A stretch of DNA of 64,000 bases from JAGVPT01 sp964642725. Lineage in GTDB: Bacteria > Bacteroidota > Ignavibacteria > UBA10030 > UBA8401. The position numbers and the translations under genes are program-made. Below are positions 1-9,010 of this stretch, one piece after another. The notes under the pieces are model-generated. The model was not told the origin of the DNA and ran no database searches. It saw only the letters and a list, made by a program, of their open reading frames with translations. Position 1 is the stretch's first letter; each line of letters opens with the position of its first letter. The stretch covers positions 15,094 through 79,093 of the forward strand of contig CAZXQG010000011.1 in NCBI GenBank assembly GCA_964642725.1, written 5' to 3'.

Positions 1-2
1 CC

Positions 3-242
3 GCCGGCGCGGGGGCCGGAACGATGCTCGGAATCATCGCAATGTTTTTCCTGAAAGATATCGGCAGCCAGGTAGTCGGCTATGCTTTCGCATTTTCAGC
101 CGGAGCCGGAATGTACGTTGGGGCGAGCGACCTTATCCCTGAAATCAATCGCTCCAAGAATCGGATAGCGCCGATAGTAGTGTTTGTTGGAATGATTCTT
201 TTTTACGTCAGTTCGGTGATTGTGGCAAGAGTCGTTGGATAG
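3..242 (+). CDS. ZIP-family metal transporter, C-terminal fragment (5' end outside window)
   Basis: The frame is open from the first bases of the window and ends with TAG at 240-242, so only about the last 79 residues are present. They contain two hydrophobic segments: one starting GAGAGTMLGIIAMFF and running through a glycine-rich AFSAGAGMYVGASDLIPE stretch, and a second near the C-terminus. In ZIP (SLC39-like) proteins a small-residue helix followed by a (D/E)LIPE motif is typical of the last membrane helices, and such proteins move divalent cations such as Zn2+ or Fe2+ across the inner membrane. The internal ATG at 24 is inside the protein and not a start. The metal cannot be told from this fragment. 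Confidence 0.7.
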   Translation, partial: AGAGAGTMLGIIAMFFLKDIGSQVVGYAFAFSAGAGMYVGASDLIPEINRSKNRIAPIVVFVGMILFYVSSVIVARVVG

Positions 243-243
243 T

Positions 244-285
244 GATTTCGCAGATTGTACAGATTTAGACGCAGATTGCAGATTA
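244..285. repeat. Degenerate GATT-rich intergenic repeat
   Basis: The short gap between the convergent ZIP fragment and the PorQ-like gene holds an irregular series of GCAGATT/ACAGATT words. It looks like a small dispersed intergenic repeat. One copy cannot prove that. Confidence 0.3.
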
Positions 286-338
286 CCGGCCGCGAGATTC
301 CGTCGAATGGAATGAAATGTGTTCCTTGTTTTTGCTCC

Positions 339-1307
339 TCAAAGGTTCATTTCAACGGTAATGGTGTTCAGACTGCCGATCTTCCCGTACGATGTGAAGG
401 CATAATCAAAGCGAAGCGTCGCGAGCACAATTCCGCCGCCAAACGAAAATCCCGCGAGCCCGGAAGAAGTTCCTAACGCCAAATCCTTTCGCCGTTCGTT
501 GTCGAAGCCAAAGCGAAAACGGAGTTCTCTGCTCAAAATAAATTCTCCGCCGATGGAATACATCTTAAAGTGAGAAACGATGTCGTCCTGCGATTCGTTC
601 AGTCTGTGAAAGTCAAAATTAAGTAAAAGCGGAAGATGCTGGGGTTTGATTGATGCCCCGACGTTCACATCGAGCGGGAGGCTTTCGCGGGTTGTTAAGT
701 ACGGATTAAGCTGTGTTCCGACATTCCGAATGCTCGCTCCAATCGACACCGGATTTGAACCCGGGATAACATACAGTATCCCAAAATCCGCGGCAATTGC
801 CGATGACGATGCGTCGGCAATGGATGAATAAATAAACTTGCCCGCAACACCATAGTACAAATTCTCTTCGAACTCAGCTGCGAATCCAACCGACACATCA
901 AGGTCGCCGGCGCTGAACGTTCCTATCTTGTTGGCAAGTTCGTCGGTCTCGTCGAAAGTTCCGTAGTTGACGTAATTAATGCCTATGCCGATTTTTCCGA
1001 TATCGGAGAGGTCTTGAGCATACGAAACATATCCGGAATTAATGTCGAGCAGGTTCTTGAGAAATCCGAACGACGCCTGCGGCCGGGTAACGGTAGCAAG
1101 CCCCGCAGGATTGTAGAAAATTGTGTTGACGTCATTTCTCATCGAAACAAAACTGCCGGCCATTGCCGTGGAGCGCGCACCGACATCGCTCAGTAAAAAA
1201 GTGTATGTAGAATTTTGAGCATGGACTGCACAGTTTCCAAGGAGGAGGACATTCAACGCTAGAAACAGTCTGCCGCTGTTTCGTCGGAAAAGGCTCGGAT
1301 TGTTCAT
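339..1307 (-). CDS. PorV/PorQ-family T9SS outer-membrane protein (PorQ-like)
   Basis: This is a predicted outer-membrane beta-barrel of the type IX secretion machinery. I start it at the ATG at 1307, because the first 31 residues then form a clear signal peptide (charged start, LFLALNVLLLGNCAVHAQ). A longer reading from 1355 would put 16 polar residues in front of it. Just after the signal comes the family signature GARSTAMAGSFVSMRNDVNT followed by FYNPAGLA, then alternating aromatic/glycine strands and a C-terminal aromatic strand. PorQ and PorV are relatives; the length (about 322 residues) and the single-domain layout favour PorQ, but I do not separate them firmly. Its presence fits the T9SS sorting domains found at 31 and 35 kb. 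It is monocistronic here and divergent from the lipoprotein at 1621. Confidence 0.75.
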   Translation of the reverse strand: MNNPSLFRRNSGRLFLALNVLLLGNCAVHAQNSTYTFLLSDVGARSTAMAGSFVSMRNDVNTIFYNPAGLATVTRPQASFGFLKNLLDINSGYVSYAQDLSDIGKIGIGINYVNYGTFDETDELANKIGTFSAGDLDVSVGFAAEFEENLYYGVAGKFIYSSIADASSSAIAADFGILYVIPGSNPVSIGASIRNVGTQLNPYLTTRESLPLDVNVGASIKPQHLPLLLNFDFHRLNESQDDIVSHFKMYSIGGEFILSRELRFRFGFDNERRKDLALGTSSGLAGFSFGGGIVLATLRFDYAFTSYGKIGSLNTITVEMNL

Positions 1308-1620
1308 ACAGGTCTCACAAATATCGTGAACGGTTTGGCGAAGAGTTACAGTCATACAGCAGTAAGCAAACGTACGATATCAGTTCTCACGTTGTTGAAT
1401 GTGGCAGGAGTTTATACTGAGAAATGTAAGAAAACCGTTTTCCAAAGGCAAGTGGGAGGCAACTGGCAGTTTAGGCAATTGTCGGGCACATTCTTGATCT
1501 ACTCGCGAACTATTTTAGCATATCGCGATTTTTCTAAAACAGCGTCCGACACCAGCGAATAAAAGCCAAATGTCGCCTTTCTTCTAAGATAAAATATTTT
1601 TATTATGGTGAAGCAATAAA
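1308..1620. other. Gene-free divergent intergenic region
   Basis: This region separates the minus-strand PorQ-like gene from the plus-strand Ig-like lipoprotein and must hold both promoters. I see A/T-rich stretches just before 1621 but no promoter I can place with confidence, no terminator and no coding frame with support. Confidence 0.4.
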
Positions 1621-3360
1621 ATGACGATGACAATGTCCATCATGGCAGCTGAACTCGACATATCCGCACGCACGAAAGTCTTCGGAGCCGGCGTCATCAT
1701 TATTCTTTTTTCCATGTTTGGCTGCGCCGGACAACGCGCTCCGGAAGGAGGGCCCGTCGACACCACCCCGCCCGAAATCATTTCCGTCTATCCGCCTCCA
1801 AATACAACGGAGTATGCTTCTTCCCGTATTTCAATGGAGTTCAGCAAGTACGTCGACCGGCGTTCGGTTGAAGAGTCGATTTTTATCTCGCCTTACGTGA
1901 GGGAGATCGAATTTGATTGGAGCGGAAGAGAGGTTGAACTAAATTTCCGGGATTCGTTGAAAAAGAACACAACGTACGTTGTGACGGTGGGGACTGATGT
2001 TATTGACATCAATAACCGGAATCGCATGGCACATTCCTATTCGTTTGCGTTTGCAACGGGTGCCCGGATTGACCGGGGTGAGATCCGTGGACGCATATTT
2101 GACGAGAAGCCGGTCGGCATTATGGTCTTTGCGTACCTGTTGGACAATCTCAGACCGGACACGCTCAATCCCATGACTCAAAAACCCGACTATATTACGC
2201 AAACGGGCAATACAGGCGATTACTCTCTGACCCACCTCGCATTCGGCAGCTACAGGGTGTTGGCCATACGGGATGAGTCTCGCAATTTAGTGTACGACCC
2301 CGAGACGGACGCAATGAGTACTGCACCGAGCGATATCCGTTTGAATGAAGGCGATTCATTACGCACCGATTTGAATTTTCATCTTTCACTGGAGGACACC
2401 ACAGCGCCGCGGCTCGTCTCAGCAATTGCGAAAGATAACCGCCACGTCGAGCTCGAATTCAGCGAACAAATTGATATTGGTTCACTTGTCTCCGGCGCGT
2501 TTTCAATTTACGATACGGGTCGAACCCGAAGCCTGCATATCAATGATTTGTTCCAACGCATAAATAATCCAGCGGTTGTCACGCTGATCACCGAGCCGCA
2601 GCTTGAAGATACTCTTTACAGAGTTTTTGTTACAGGTGTGAAAGATCTGACCGGTCATGTCGTCAACCCCTTGGCGTCGTCCAAACAATTCAGCAGAGCA
2701 TCAGCCCCCGATACCATACCGCCCGGCCTGGTCTTTGCGACCGCAATGGACTCGGCGACGTTTTTGCCGATGGACCAGCAGTTTCAATTTGATTTCGACG
2801 ATGCGCTTCAACATCCATCCGCGGAACATTCAGTGTCCCTCAGAGGCAAAGATTCCGTGGAAGTTCCCTTGCTCTTCGTCTGGAATTCTTCCGCGAGCTT
2901 CAGCGTTTTGCCTCGCCAGGCATTGCGACAGGATTACTCATATACTTTTTTTATCCGCTTTGACTCGCTGCGGGACGGAACTGGAAATCATTGGAAAGAC
3001 AGCACGCGAAAATTTCCAATCCGAACAATGAACCCTGAACTTCTGGGGAGTATCGAAGGAGTGCTTGTCGATTCGGACACATCGCATGCAGACCGGTATA
3101 TCGTTGTGGCTGAGAACACCGCGAAAAAGAAGAATAAGCCGGTACACGTGACAACCCAGCGCGGAAAGAAATTTTTGTTTCCGCTGCTTGACGCGGGTGA
3201 GTACCGGTTGAAGGCGTTCCAGGACGACTACAGCACCGGCTCGTACTATTCCGGCAAACCATTTCCGTTCATTCCCTCGGAACGATTTGCCGTCTATCCA
3301 GATTCGATCAAAGTGAGGGCACGGTGGCCTGTAGAAGGCGTGCGGCTAAAATTCCGGTGA
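1621..3360 (+). CDS. Ig-like (SbsA/Big_5-type) domain lipoprotein
   Basis: A 579-residue cell-envelope protein. The N-terminus carries a hydrophobic stretch ending in the lipobox SMFGC, so Cys35 is the predicted lipidated residue. The mature protein opens with APEGGPVDTTPPEIISVYPP, the typical opening of bacterial Ig-like domains of the SbsA/Big_5 type, and a similar DTTAPRLVSAIAKDN motif recurs near residue 260, so at least two Ig-like modules can be recognised. A carboxypeptidase-regulatory-like segment lies between them. Bacteroidota proteins of this layout are surface or periplasmic lipoproteins of unknown role. Several ATGs lie at the start; I keep the first one. It converges on the RhlE gene with only 3 bp between the two stops. 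Confidence 0.7.
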   Translation: MTMTMSIMAAELDISARTKVFGAGVIIILFSMFGCAGQRAPEGGPVDTTPPEIISVYPPPNTTEYASSRISMEFSKYVDRRSVEESIFISPYVREIEFDWSGREVELNFRDSLKKNTTYVVTVGTDVIDINNRNRMAHSYSFAFATGARIDRGEIRGRIFDEKPVGIMVFAYLLDNLRPDTLNPMTQKPDYITQTGNTGDYSLTHLAFGSYRVLAIRDESRNLVYDPETDAMSTAPSDIRLNEGDSLRTDLNFHLSLEDTTAPRLVSAIAKDNRHVELEFSEQIDIGSLVSGAFSIYDTGRTRSLHINDLFQRINNPAVVTLITEPQLEDTLYRVFVTGVKDLTGHVVNPLASSKQFSRASAPDTIPPGLVFATAMDSATFLPMDQQFQFDFDDALQHPSAEHSVSLRGKDSVEVPLLFVWNSSASFSVLPRQALRQDYSYTFFIRFDSLRDGTGNHWKDSTRKFPIRTMNPELLGSIEGVLVDSDTSHADRYIVVAENTAKKKNKPVHVTTQRGKKFLFPLLDAGEYRLKAFQDDYSTGSYYSGKPFPFIPSERFAVYPDSIKVRARWPVEGVRLKFR

Positions 3361-3363
3361 CCG

Positions 3364-4707
3364 CTATGCCGGACGGTGAGACCCGCGGTTGTCGGGGCGT
3401 CTTTTCCGGAACGGCTTTTGAAAAATGCTTTTTTCTCCGGTAGAGTGACTTCCCCGTTCGTGGTGCCGGCGCTTTTCTTCCCATCTCCCTCGAGGTTTTT
3501 CAAAATGTCCACGGCTTTCTTTGTGCTGTGTGCTCCTCGCAGATTCGTCTGAATGCGTGGTTGCGGCAGGCCTCTTCGTATCGTCGAACCCTGGATATTT
3601 TTTCAACTCGAACTTCCTTCCGACGAAGTACTCAATCTTCCGCAGGTATTCCTGTTCGCTTCGCGCAACAAAGGTGAGGGCGTCCCCTTTCGATGTAGCA
3701 CGTCCGGTCCGTCCGATCCGGTGAATATAATCTTCGGCAAATGTCGGTGTATCAAAATTGACGACGTGCGTAATACCCTCAACGTCGATGCCGCGCGCGG
3801 CAATATCGGTCGCGACAAGAACCTTAAAGTCGCCGTGTTTGAACCCGGCAAGCGCCCGTTGCCGCTGAGCTTGAGTTCTGTTGGAGTGGATCGCAATAGA
3901 TTTGATTCCCTTTCGCTCAAGGCGGTGAGAGATTTTATCCGCACCGTGCTTGGTCCTGGAAAACACAAGCACGCTTTCCATCTGAGTTGATTCGAGAATA
4001 TGGATCAGGAGATCAACCTTTAGTTCCTGGTGGATGGAGTAAAAATGCTGCGTCACGGTGTCGACAGGCTTGCGCTGTTCGCCGACTTCAATGAATTCCG
4101 GATGTTTCTGAATATTAGCAGTCAGTGCACGGACTTCCTTTGACATGGTTGCAGAAAAAAGCATCGTCTGCCGATGAGCCGGCACTTTAGCGATAATCTT
4201 CCGCACATCCTGGATGAATCCCATATCAAACATCCTGTCAGCTTCGTCGAGGACGAGAACTTCCACGTTCGATAAGTCGATCGTTTGGCGTTCAAGATGG
4301 TCGAGCAGCCGCCCCGGGGTTGCAATGACAATATCGATGCCCCGGCGCAGTCGCTTCATTTGATTCTGGATATTTACTCCGCCGAAGACTGCCAAGCTCT
4401 GGAGGCTCATGAATCGTCCGTACGCGGCTACCGAATCCTCAATTTGCTGGGCAAGTTCCCGCGTTGGTGTCAGTATTAATGCACGCACTCCGCGATGCTT
4501 CGCATGGACGTCAGCTGACAGGCGGTTCAGGATCGGAAGCACGAAAGCAGCGGTTTTTCCGGTTCCGGTTTGAGCGCAGCCAATGACATCTTTGCCGGCA
4601 AGTGCGGCTGGAATCGCTCGTGATTGAATCATTGTCGGCGCGGTATAACCGGTCGCAAGAATTCCTTGTACTAATCGGTCATTGAGACCGAGTTTTGAAA
4701 AAGACAT
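3364..4707 (-). CDS. rhlE: DEAD-box ATP-dependent RNA helicase, RhlE type
   Basis: A 447-residue DEAD-box helicase that remodels RNA, as RhlE does in ribosome assembly and cold adaptation. All core motifs are visible: Q motif region TMIQSRAIP, motif I AQTGTGKT, PTRELAQQ, motif II VLDEADRMFDMGF, motif III SATM, ARGIDVEG and motif VI HRIGRTGRA. The helicase core covers about residues 1-370. The remaining 75 residues form a basic, low-complexity tail rich in Arg, Lys, His and Ser, typical of RhlE proteins and probably an RNA contact. The gene stands alone on the minus strand, with a 240-bp gap upstream before the SPOR-domain genes. Confidence 0.9.
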   Translation of the reverse strand: MSFSKLGLNDRLVQGILATGYTAPTMIQSRAIPAALAGKDVIGCAQTGTGKTAAFVLPILNRLSADVHAKHRGVRALILTPTRELAQQIEDSVAAYGRFMSLQSLAVFGGVNIQNQMKRLRRGIDIVIATPGRLLDHLERQTIDLSNVEVLVLDEADRMFDMGFIQDVRKIIAKVPAHRQTMLFSATMSKEVRALTANIQKHPEFIEVGEQRKPVDTVTQHFYSIHQELKVDLLIHILESTQMESVLVFSRTKHGADKISHRLERKGIKSIAIHSNRTQAQRQRALAGFKHGDFKVLVATDIAARGIDVEGITHVVNFDTPTFAEDYIHRIGRTGRATSKGDALTFVARSEQEYLRKIEYFVGRKFELKKYPGFDDTKRPAATTHSDESARSTQHKESRGHFEKPRGRWEEKRRHHERGSHSTGEKSIFQKPFRKRRPDNRGSHRPA

Positions 4708-4951
4708 AAAAATCCTTTAGGATTGATGGGGAGACGCGCTGCGTAAAGATGGAAAATTGCGGAAGGCAAATCGAGGGAGTGATACCGATTTCCCGAACCG
4801 CAGCAAGGGCTTTTCTGCAACCTGCTGCAAACCTCAGCTTCTAATCATCGGAGAGCGAGTCTCAAATTTCCGCTTCCAAACGTATCAAGCTCGGAGGCGG
4901 GGCAACGCTTTAATATACGCCTTCTTCGGTCGGTATCCTAATGAATAATCA

Positions 4952-5494
4952 TTAATTCCTGTCGGCTCCGGTACTATCGGCAGGGAAGACGGGCTTTGAA
5001 CGAGGGTTCGCCAGCACTCGGTCCGGGACTACCCATGCACCCTTGTATCCTTTTTCGATGAACCCGTCAACAGCGAGGTTCGCATCGGCACGGTTGGTGT
5101 AGTCTCCTACGCGGACTTTGTACGTCGGCGCGTCGTAAACCATGTACACCCATTGAACGGGAAGTTCGAGATTGATCGAGTTGCGGACCGAAATAGCTTC
5201 GTCATAGTTGTTCGAGGCAAAGACCTGAATGCGGAACCCTTGAACAGTTTCCGGTTCGGCGATAGTGAACGATTCAACGGGGACGTCAACAATCGGCCTC
5301 GGCTGGTTTTCTTTCTTATGCAGAAGTTCAATCTCGGAATCGTACTCAGAGGGCTTGAACGATTTTTCAAACGTGCTGAGCTTTTCTTTACGGGCCGGTG
5401 GAACTGAATCTGCCGCTGTTTGAACGAAGGCAAGGGCATTGCCGGTGAGCACAAACCCGGCGGCGAGCAGGAAAAGGATGAGCCTGCGACTCAT
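4952..5494 (-). CDS. SPOR-domain exported protein
   Basis: A 180-residue protein with an N-terminal signal sequence (RRLILFLLAAGFVLTGNALA) and a C-terminal SPOR domain over about residues 85-160 (GFRIQVFASNNYDEAISVRN, then YKVRVGDYTNRADANLAV). SPOR domains bind denuded glycan strands of peptidoglycan, so a periplasmic cell-wall role is likely. The start ATG overlaps the stop of the preceding SPOR gene (ATGA at 5491-5494), which suggests translational coupling. It is the last gene of the deoC operon. I cannot say what its non-SPOR half does. Confidence 0.8.
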   Translation of the reverse strand: MSRRLILFLLAAGFVLTGNALAFVQTAADSVPPARKEKLSTFEKSFKPSEYDSEIELLHKKENQPRPIVDVPVESFTIAEPETVQGFRIQVFASNNYDEAISVRNSINLELPVQWVYMVYDAPTYKVRVGDYTNRADANLAVDGFIEKGYKGAWVVPDRVLANPRSKPVFPADSTGADRN

Positions 5495-6069
5495 CGCCTC
5501 ATCTCCGCAACCCAGGCATCTTTGTATTCTTTCGGATGCTGTTGCCGGATCATTTTTAGAAATTTCAACGCTTCGTCTATTTTGGGAAAATTTCCGACCG
5601 TCACGCGGTACATTTTTATCGGTTTATCATAGAAATGATAGACCGTTTTTTTGTACCGCTGTTGCGCAATTTTTTTTGCTCGATCTGCATTGCTTAAAAC
5701 ACGGAAGGCACCGAGCTGGACACTGTAGTATTTTTTCTTCTGGGAATGCTGCGACGGCAGTTTCACGTGATTCGCGCCCTGGTTTCGTGTAACGACCTCT
5801 GCTTCAATCGTATCTTCTTGGGTAACGAATCCTTGTTGTTTTCCCGAAGAAGATAATCTTCCACCGCGGGTTGTACTTTGGAAAGCGGATTGCTGGCTTT
5901 GAGAATATGCAGTATCGGATGGACCGGTTGATGTATTGTTTTGCGTCGAATCGGATGACGAACAACCCGCGGCAAAGATGCTCAATATTATTCCGGCGAA
6001 GAGCGACCGCCGGACGGATAGGTGCGCACTTTGGTATGACAAGGGCTGAGTGTGATTAAGTGTATTCAA
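5491..6069 (-). CDS. SPOR-domain lipoprotein
   Basis: A 192-residue predicted lipoprotein. A hydrophobic segment ends in the lipobox FAAGC (Cys36 when read from the TTG at 6069), a Ser/Thr/Gln-rich linker follows, and a SPOR domain fills about residues 115-190 (YYSVQLGAFRVLSNADRAKK, then MYRVTVGNFPKIDEALKFL). It probably sits in the periplasm and binds peptidoglycan. The assumed start is a TTG that overlaps the deoC stop as TTGA; a later TTG at residue 11 is possible and would leave the signal intact. It lies between deoC and a second SPOR gene, in one tightly packed unit. Confidence 0.75.
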   Translation of the reverse strand: MNTLNHTQPLSYQSAHLSVRRSLFAGIILSIFAAGCSSSDSTQNNTSTGPSDTAYSQSQQSAFQSTTRGGRLSSSGKQQGFVTQEDTIEAEVVTRNQGANHVKLPSQHSQKKKYYSVQLGAFRVLSNADRAKKIAQQRYKKTVYHFYDKPIKMYRVTVGNFPKIDEALKFLKMIRQQHPKEYKDAWVAEMRR

Positions 6070-6938
6070 TAGCCGCCTCCGGCAGTTGTGGTTCCGCTGG
6101 CAATTGCAACGCTTGCGCTGGCTCCGATTCTGTCTGCGCCGCTGGCAACGAGCTTCAGGGCATCTTCGCGGCTCCTTACCCCGCCGGATGCCTTAACACC
6201 CATTGCGCTACCGACGACGAAACGCATCAATGCAATGTCTCCCGTCGTTGCGCCCCCCTTTGAAAAGCCGGTAGAAGTTTTCACAAAATCAGCGCCCGCA
6301 CGTTTCGCCAGCATGCACGACTTAATCTTTTCCTCGTCTGTCAACAACCCCGTTTCAATGATCACTTTTGAAAGGACTTGGTACCGTTTTGCAGTGCTCA
6401 CAACCGCAAAAATATCGCTTTCGACATAATCGTAATCGCCGGATTTAAGCCTTCCCACATTCATCACCATATCAACTTCGTTTGCCCCGTCTCTGATGGC
6501 GCGTTCTGCCTCAAATGCTTTGGCCTCGGAGGAAGTCGCACCGAGCGGGAAGCCAATCACGGTGCAGACTTTCACATCCGTATCCTTCAGTAGTCTTGAG
6601 CAGAGCGGAACGTACGAAGGATTGATGCAGACGCTTGCAAAGTGGAATTTCTTCGCTTCAGCGGTAAGTTTTTCGATCTGTTCGACTGTTGCTTCAGGTT
6701 TGAGCAACGTATGGTCGATCATCCTGGCGAGGTCGGGTTCGACGCCCCCCGCCGCATCCACGCCGACGCCGGCGGTAATTCGCGAGGCGCCGCTAATGAC
6801 GATATTCTTGACTCCGTCTTTGTTGTGAATGACGCACATTCCGTCCGTACACACGCCGTCCTTGCAGCACAGATGTGCGATATTCTTTTCCTTTAATACG
6901 TCTTCAACTATTTGGGAGATGAGTTGCTGTCTATTCAT
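6066..6938 (-). CDS. deoC: Deoxyribose-phosphate aldolase with N-terminal extension
   Basis: DeoC splits 2-deoxy-D-ribose 5-phosphate into glyceraldehyde 3-phosphate and acetaldehyde. The catalytic part starts near residue 70 (LARMIDHTLLKPEA) and contains the Schiff-base lysine in GADFVKTSTGF, plus VIGFPLG, NEVDMVMNVG and VKASGGVR. At 290 residues it is longer than the usual 220-250. The extra N-terminus begins with a predicted amphipathic helix (MNRQQLISQIVEDVLKEKN) that resembles encapsulation peptides of bacterial microcompartment enzymes, followed by a cysteine cluster (CCKDGVCTDGMC). No shell-protein gene is in the window. It heads an operon with two SPOR-domain genes; the first of these starts within its stop codon. 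Confidence 0.92.
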   Translation of the reverse strand: MNRQQLISQIVEDVLKEKNIAHLCCKDGVCTDGMCVIHNKDGVKNIVISGASRITAGVGVDAAGGVEPDLARMIDHTLLKPEATVEQIEKLTAEAKKFHFASVCINPSYVPLCSRLLKDTDVKVCTVIGFPLGATSSEAKAFEAERAIRDGANEVDMVMNVGRLKSGDYDYVESDIFAVVSTAKRYQVLSKVIIETGLLTDEEKIKSCMLAKRAGADFVKTSTGFSKGGATTGDIALMRFVVGSAMGVKASGGVRSREDALKLVASGADRIGASASVAIASGTTTAGGGY

Positions 6939-7152
6939 TTGAGGAGCGAGGCATCGTTTTTGAAGAAACTATCATACCCGCCATAAGTCCGACGAAGTGA
7001 ATACTTTTCAACGATGAGTCAGCGAAGGCAATACGCTCTCTTTTATCCGTAAATTCTCCTATAGGCTAGAGAACTTCCTTCAATATACTAGAAATTCTTA
7101 AAATTACAACACTGACCGACAAAGGGTTGTTTTACAGATTGCCCTAACCGTA

Positions 7153-8922
7153 CTATGCCACTAGTTCGACTTTTCGCATTCCCCGAATGGAGTTGCAAAT
7201 GAAAATGGCCTCTGCGGTGTGCAAATCCTGAAGAGACAATATTCTTTCGGAGGCACCGGGCGTATTTTCAAGAATATGCCGGCGGTAAATGCCGGGCAGA
7301 AGGCCGCATGTTATCGGAGGGGTATAGAGCGCTCCATTGTGTTGAGCAAACACGCTGCTGATCGCTCCTTCTGTTATTTCATTTTTTTCGTTGCAGAATA
7401 AGACATCATCGTACCCCTGTTGCTGGGCTTTCTCAAACTCAGCGTCATAGACCTGCCGCTGCGTCGTTTTGTGAAAAAGAAATTTGTCGCGCGACGACGT
7501 TGTGTGGAGCGATATGATGATTTTTCCCGTTGAAGGGAAGTTCGACAACTGTTGATTTTCAATCGTGATGGTTCCGGTCGATTCCAACTGGAGCCGAACT
7601 TTGTACTCAAAGCTTTTCGATAGTTGGATTTGATTCATGGTGAGTTCATGAAGAATCTGTTCGCTATCAGCCGCGAACCCGAAGTATGCCGCTGAATCAC
7701 GAAGCCGCTCCATGTGGTATGGGAGCAGGCGGTAACTGCCGTTCCACAAAATGCTTTCAATGATCTGGAATTTTTCCGGCGGTTGCGTGAGGAACTCGGC
7801 CTTCAATGCGCATTCTTCATATTCCTGGCGCGTGTCAGAATCAAATACGATGCCGCTGCCTATTCCCATTTCGCCCTTAGCGCCGTCGATGACGAGCGTG
7901 CGGATCGCGACATTGAACATCGCTTCTTTCGAAGGAGAAAAATATCCGATAGCTCCTGAATAGACGCCGCGTGGCTCGTGCTCGAGCTGGTGAATGATCT
8001 GCATTGTGCGGATTTTCGGAGCTCCTGTGACCGAGCCGCTTGGAAAGATGCCTTTGAAAAGTTCAAACAACGAAAGTCCGCTTTGAAGTGTCCCTTGTAT
8101 CGTCGAGGTCATTTGGAAAAGAGTTTCGTATTTTTCGGCGGCAAACATCTCCTCCACAATGACCGAACCGGTCTTGGTGACCCGGCCGACGTCGTTCCGG
8201 AGCAAGTCCACGATCATCAGATTTTCGCTCCGATTTTTTTCATCGTGCTGCAGCCATTTCTTGATTGCTTCGTCTTCGGATAAGTATTTTCCGCGTCGTG
8301 CGGTTCCTTTCATCGGTTTTGTCACTATTCTGCCGCCATCGAGTTTTAAAAAAAGCTCGGGCGAGAATGAGAGAATATACTTCCCGCCGGCGTTTATGAT
8401 TGCGCCGTAGCTGACTTTTTGTTTTTCCCTCAACGCCGCAAAGCAGGCGGTCGGTGAACCCGAGAATTCAAATTTATATTTATCCGTGAAGTTGACCTGA
8501 TATGTATCGCCGGCGGCAATGTAGTTTTTAATGATTTCTATCGCCTTGTTGTAATCATGTTCGGAGATTTGCAGCGAACAATTCTTCAGCGAGTATTGGG
8601 CATTTCGAACGGGGGGAATGACCGGTTGATCACCCTCAAACGTCCCCGTTTCATGATTGAAAACCAAAGGATTGCGATAAACACCGAACCATGCCAACGG
8701 CATGGAAGGATGAGGGGTAACCTGGGGATCAATATTCTCGAAATAGTAGCCGAATTCATAAGAGAAAAATCCGGCTACGAAGAAGCCTTCACCGATGCTC
8801 TTTTCAATCTCGGAAAAAAGCCGCGGTACATCTTCAAGCCGGTTGATCGAAATGATTTTTGCAGGATGGAGGAAGAAGAAACTGAGTTTATTCCCGCTGT
8901 CGAACCGAGAGGTCTCGAGCAA
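7153..8922 (-). CDS. pabB: Bifunctional aminodeoxychorismate synthase component I / aminodeoxychorismate lyase (PabB-PabC fusion)
   Basis: A fusion for p-aminobenzoate synthesis in the folate pathway. Residues up to about 385 are the chorismate-binding PabB domain (TKPMKGTARRG, SGSVTGAPKIRTMQII, GVYSGAIGY, IGSGIVFDS). The rest is a class IV PLP-dependent lyase domain (LLPYHMERLRDSAAYFGF, YKVRL with the likely PLP lysine, EITEGAISSVF, GLLPGIYRR). The first canonical start is the TTG at 8922. The frame remains open for about 30 more codons to a TGA at 9016-9018, and that stretch (ending YYALVENQKDFV) reads like genuine PabB N-terminus but contains no ATG, GTG or TTG. The true start may be non-canonical or the assembly may carry an error. 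It is the last gene of a minus-strand run that begins near 17.7 kb. Confidence 0.9.
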   Translation of the reverse strand: MLETSRFDSGNKLSFFFLHPAKIISINRLEDVPRLFSEIEKSIGEGFFVAGFFSYEFGYYFENIDPQVTPHPSMPLAWFGVYRNPLVFNHETGTFEGDQPVIPPVRNAQYSLKNCSLQISEHDYNKAIEIIKNYIAAGDTYQVNFTDKYKFEFSGSPTACFAALREKQKVSYGAIINAGGKYILSFSPELFLKLDGGRIVTKPMKGTARRGKYLSEDEAIKKWLQHDEKNRSENLMIVDLLRNDVGRVTKTGSVIVEEMFAAEKYETLFQMTSTIQGTLQSGLSLFELFKGIFPSGSVTGAPKIRTMQIIHQLEHEPRGVYSGAIGYFSPSKEAMFNVAIRTLVIDGAKGEMGIGSGIVFDSDTRQEYEECALKAEFLTQPPEKFQIIESILWNGSYRLLPYHMERLRDSAAYFGFAADSEQILHELTMNQIQLSKSFEYKVRLQLESTGTITIENQQLSNFPSTGKIIISLHTTSSRDKFLFHKTTQRQVYDAEFEKAQQQGYDDVLFCNEKNEITEGAISSVFAQHNGALYTPPITCGLLPGIYRRHILENTPGASERILSLQDLHTAEAIFICNSIRGMRKVELVA

Positions 8923-9010
8923 AACGAAATCCTTCTGATTCTCAACGAGAGCGTAGTATGCTGATGGAAGGGGAGTGAACGTGCTGAATGAGCGAATGAT
9001 GATTTCCGGA

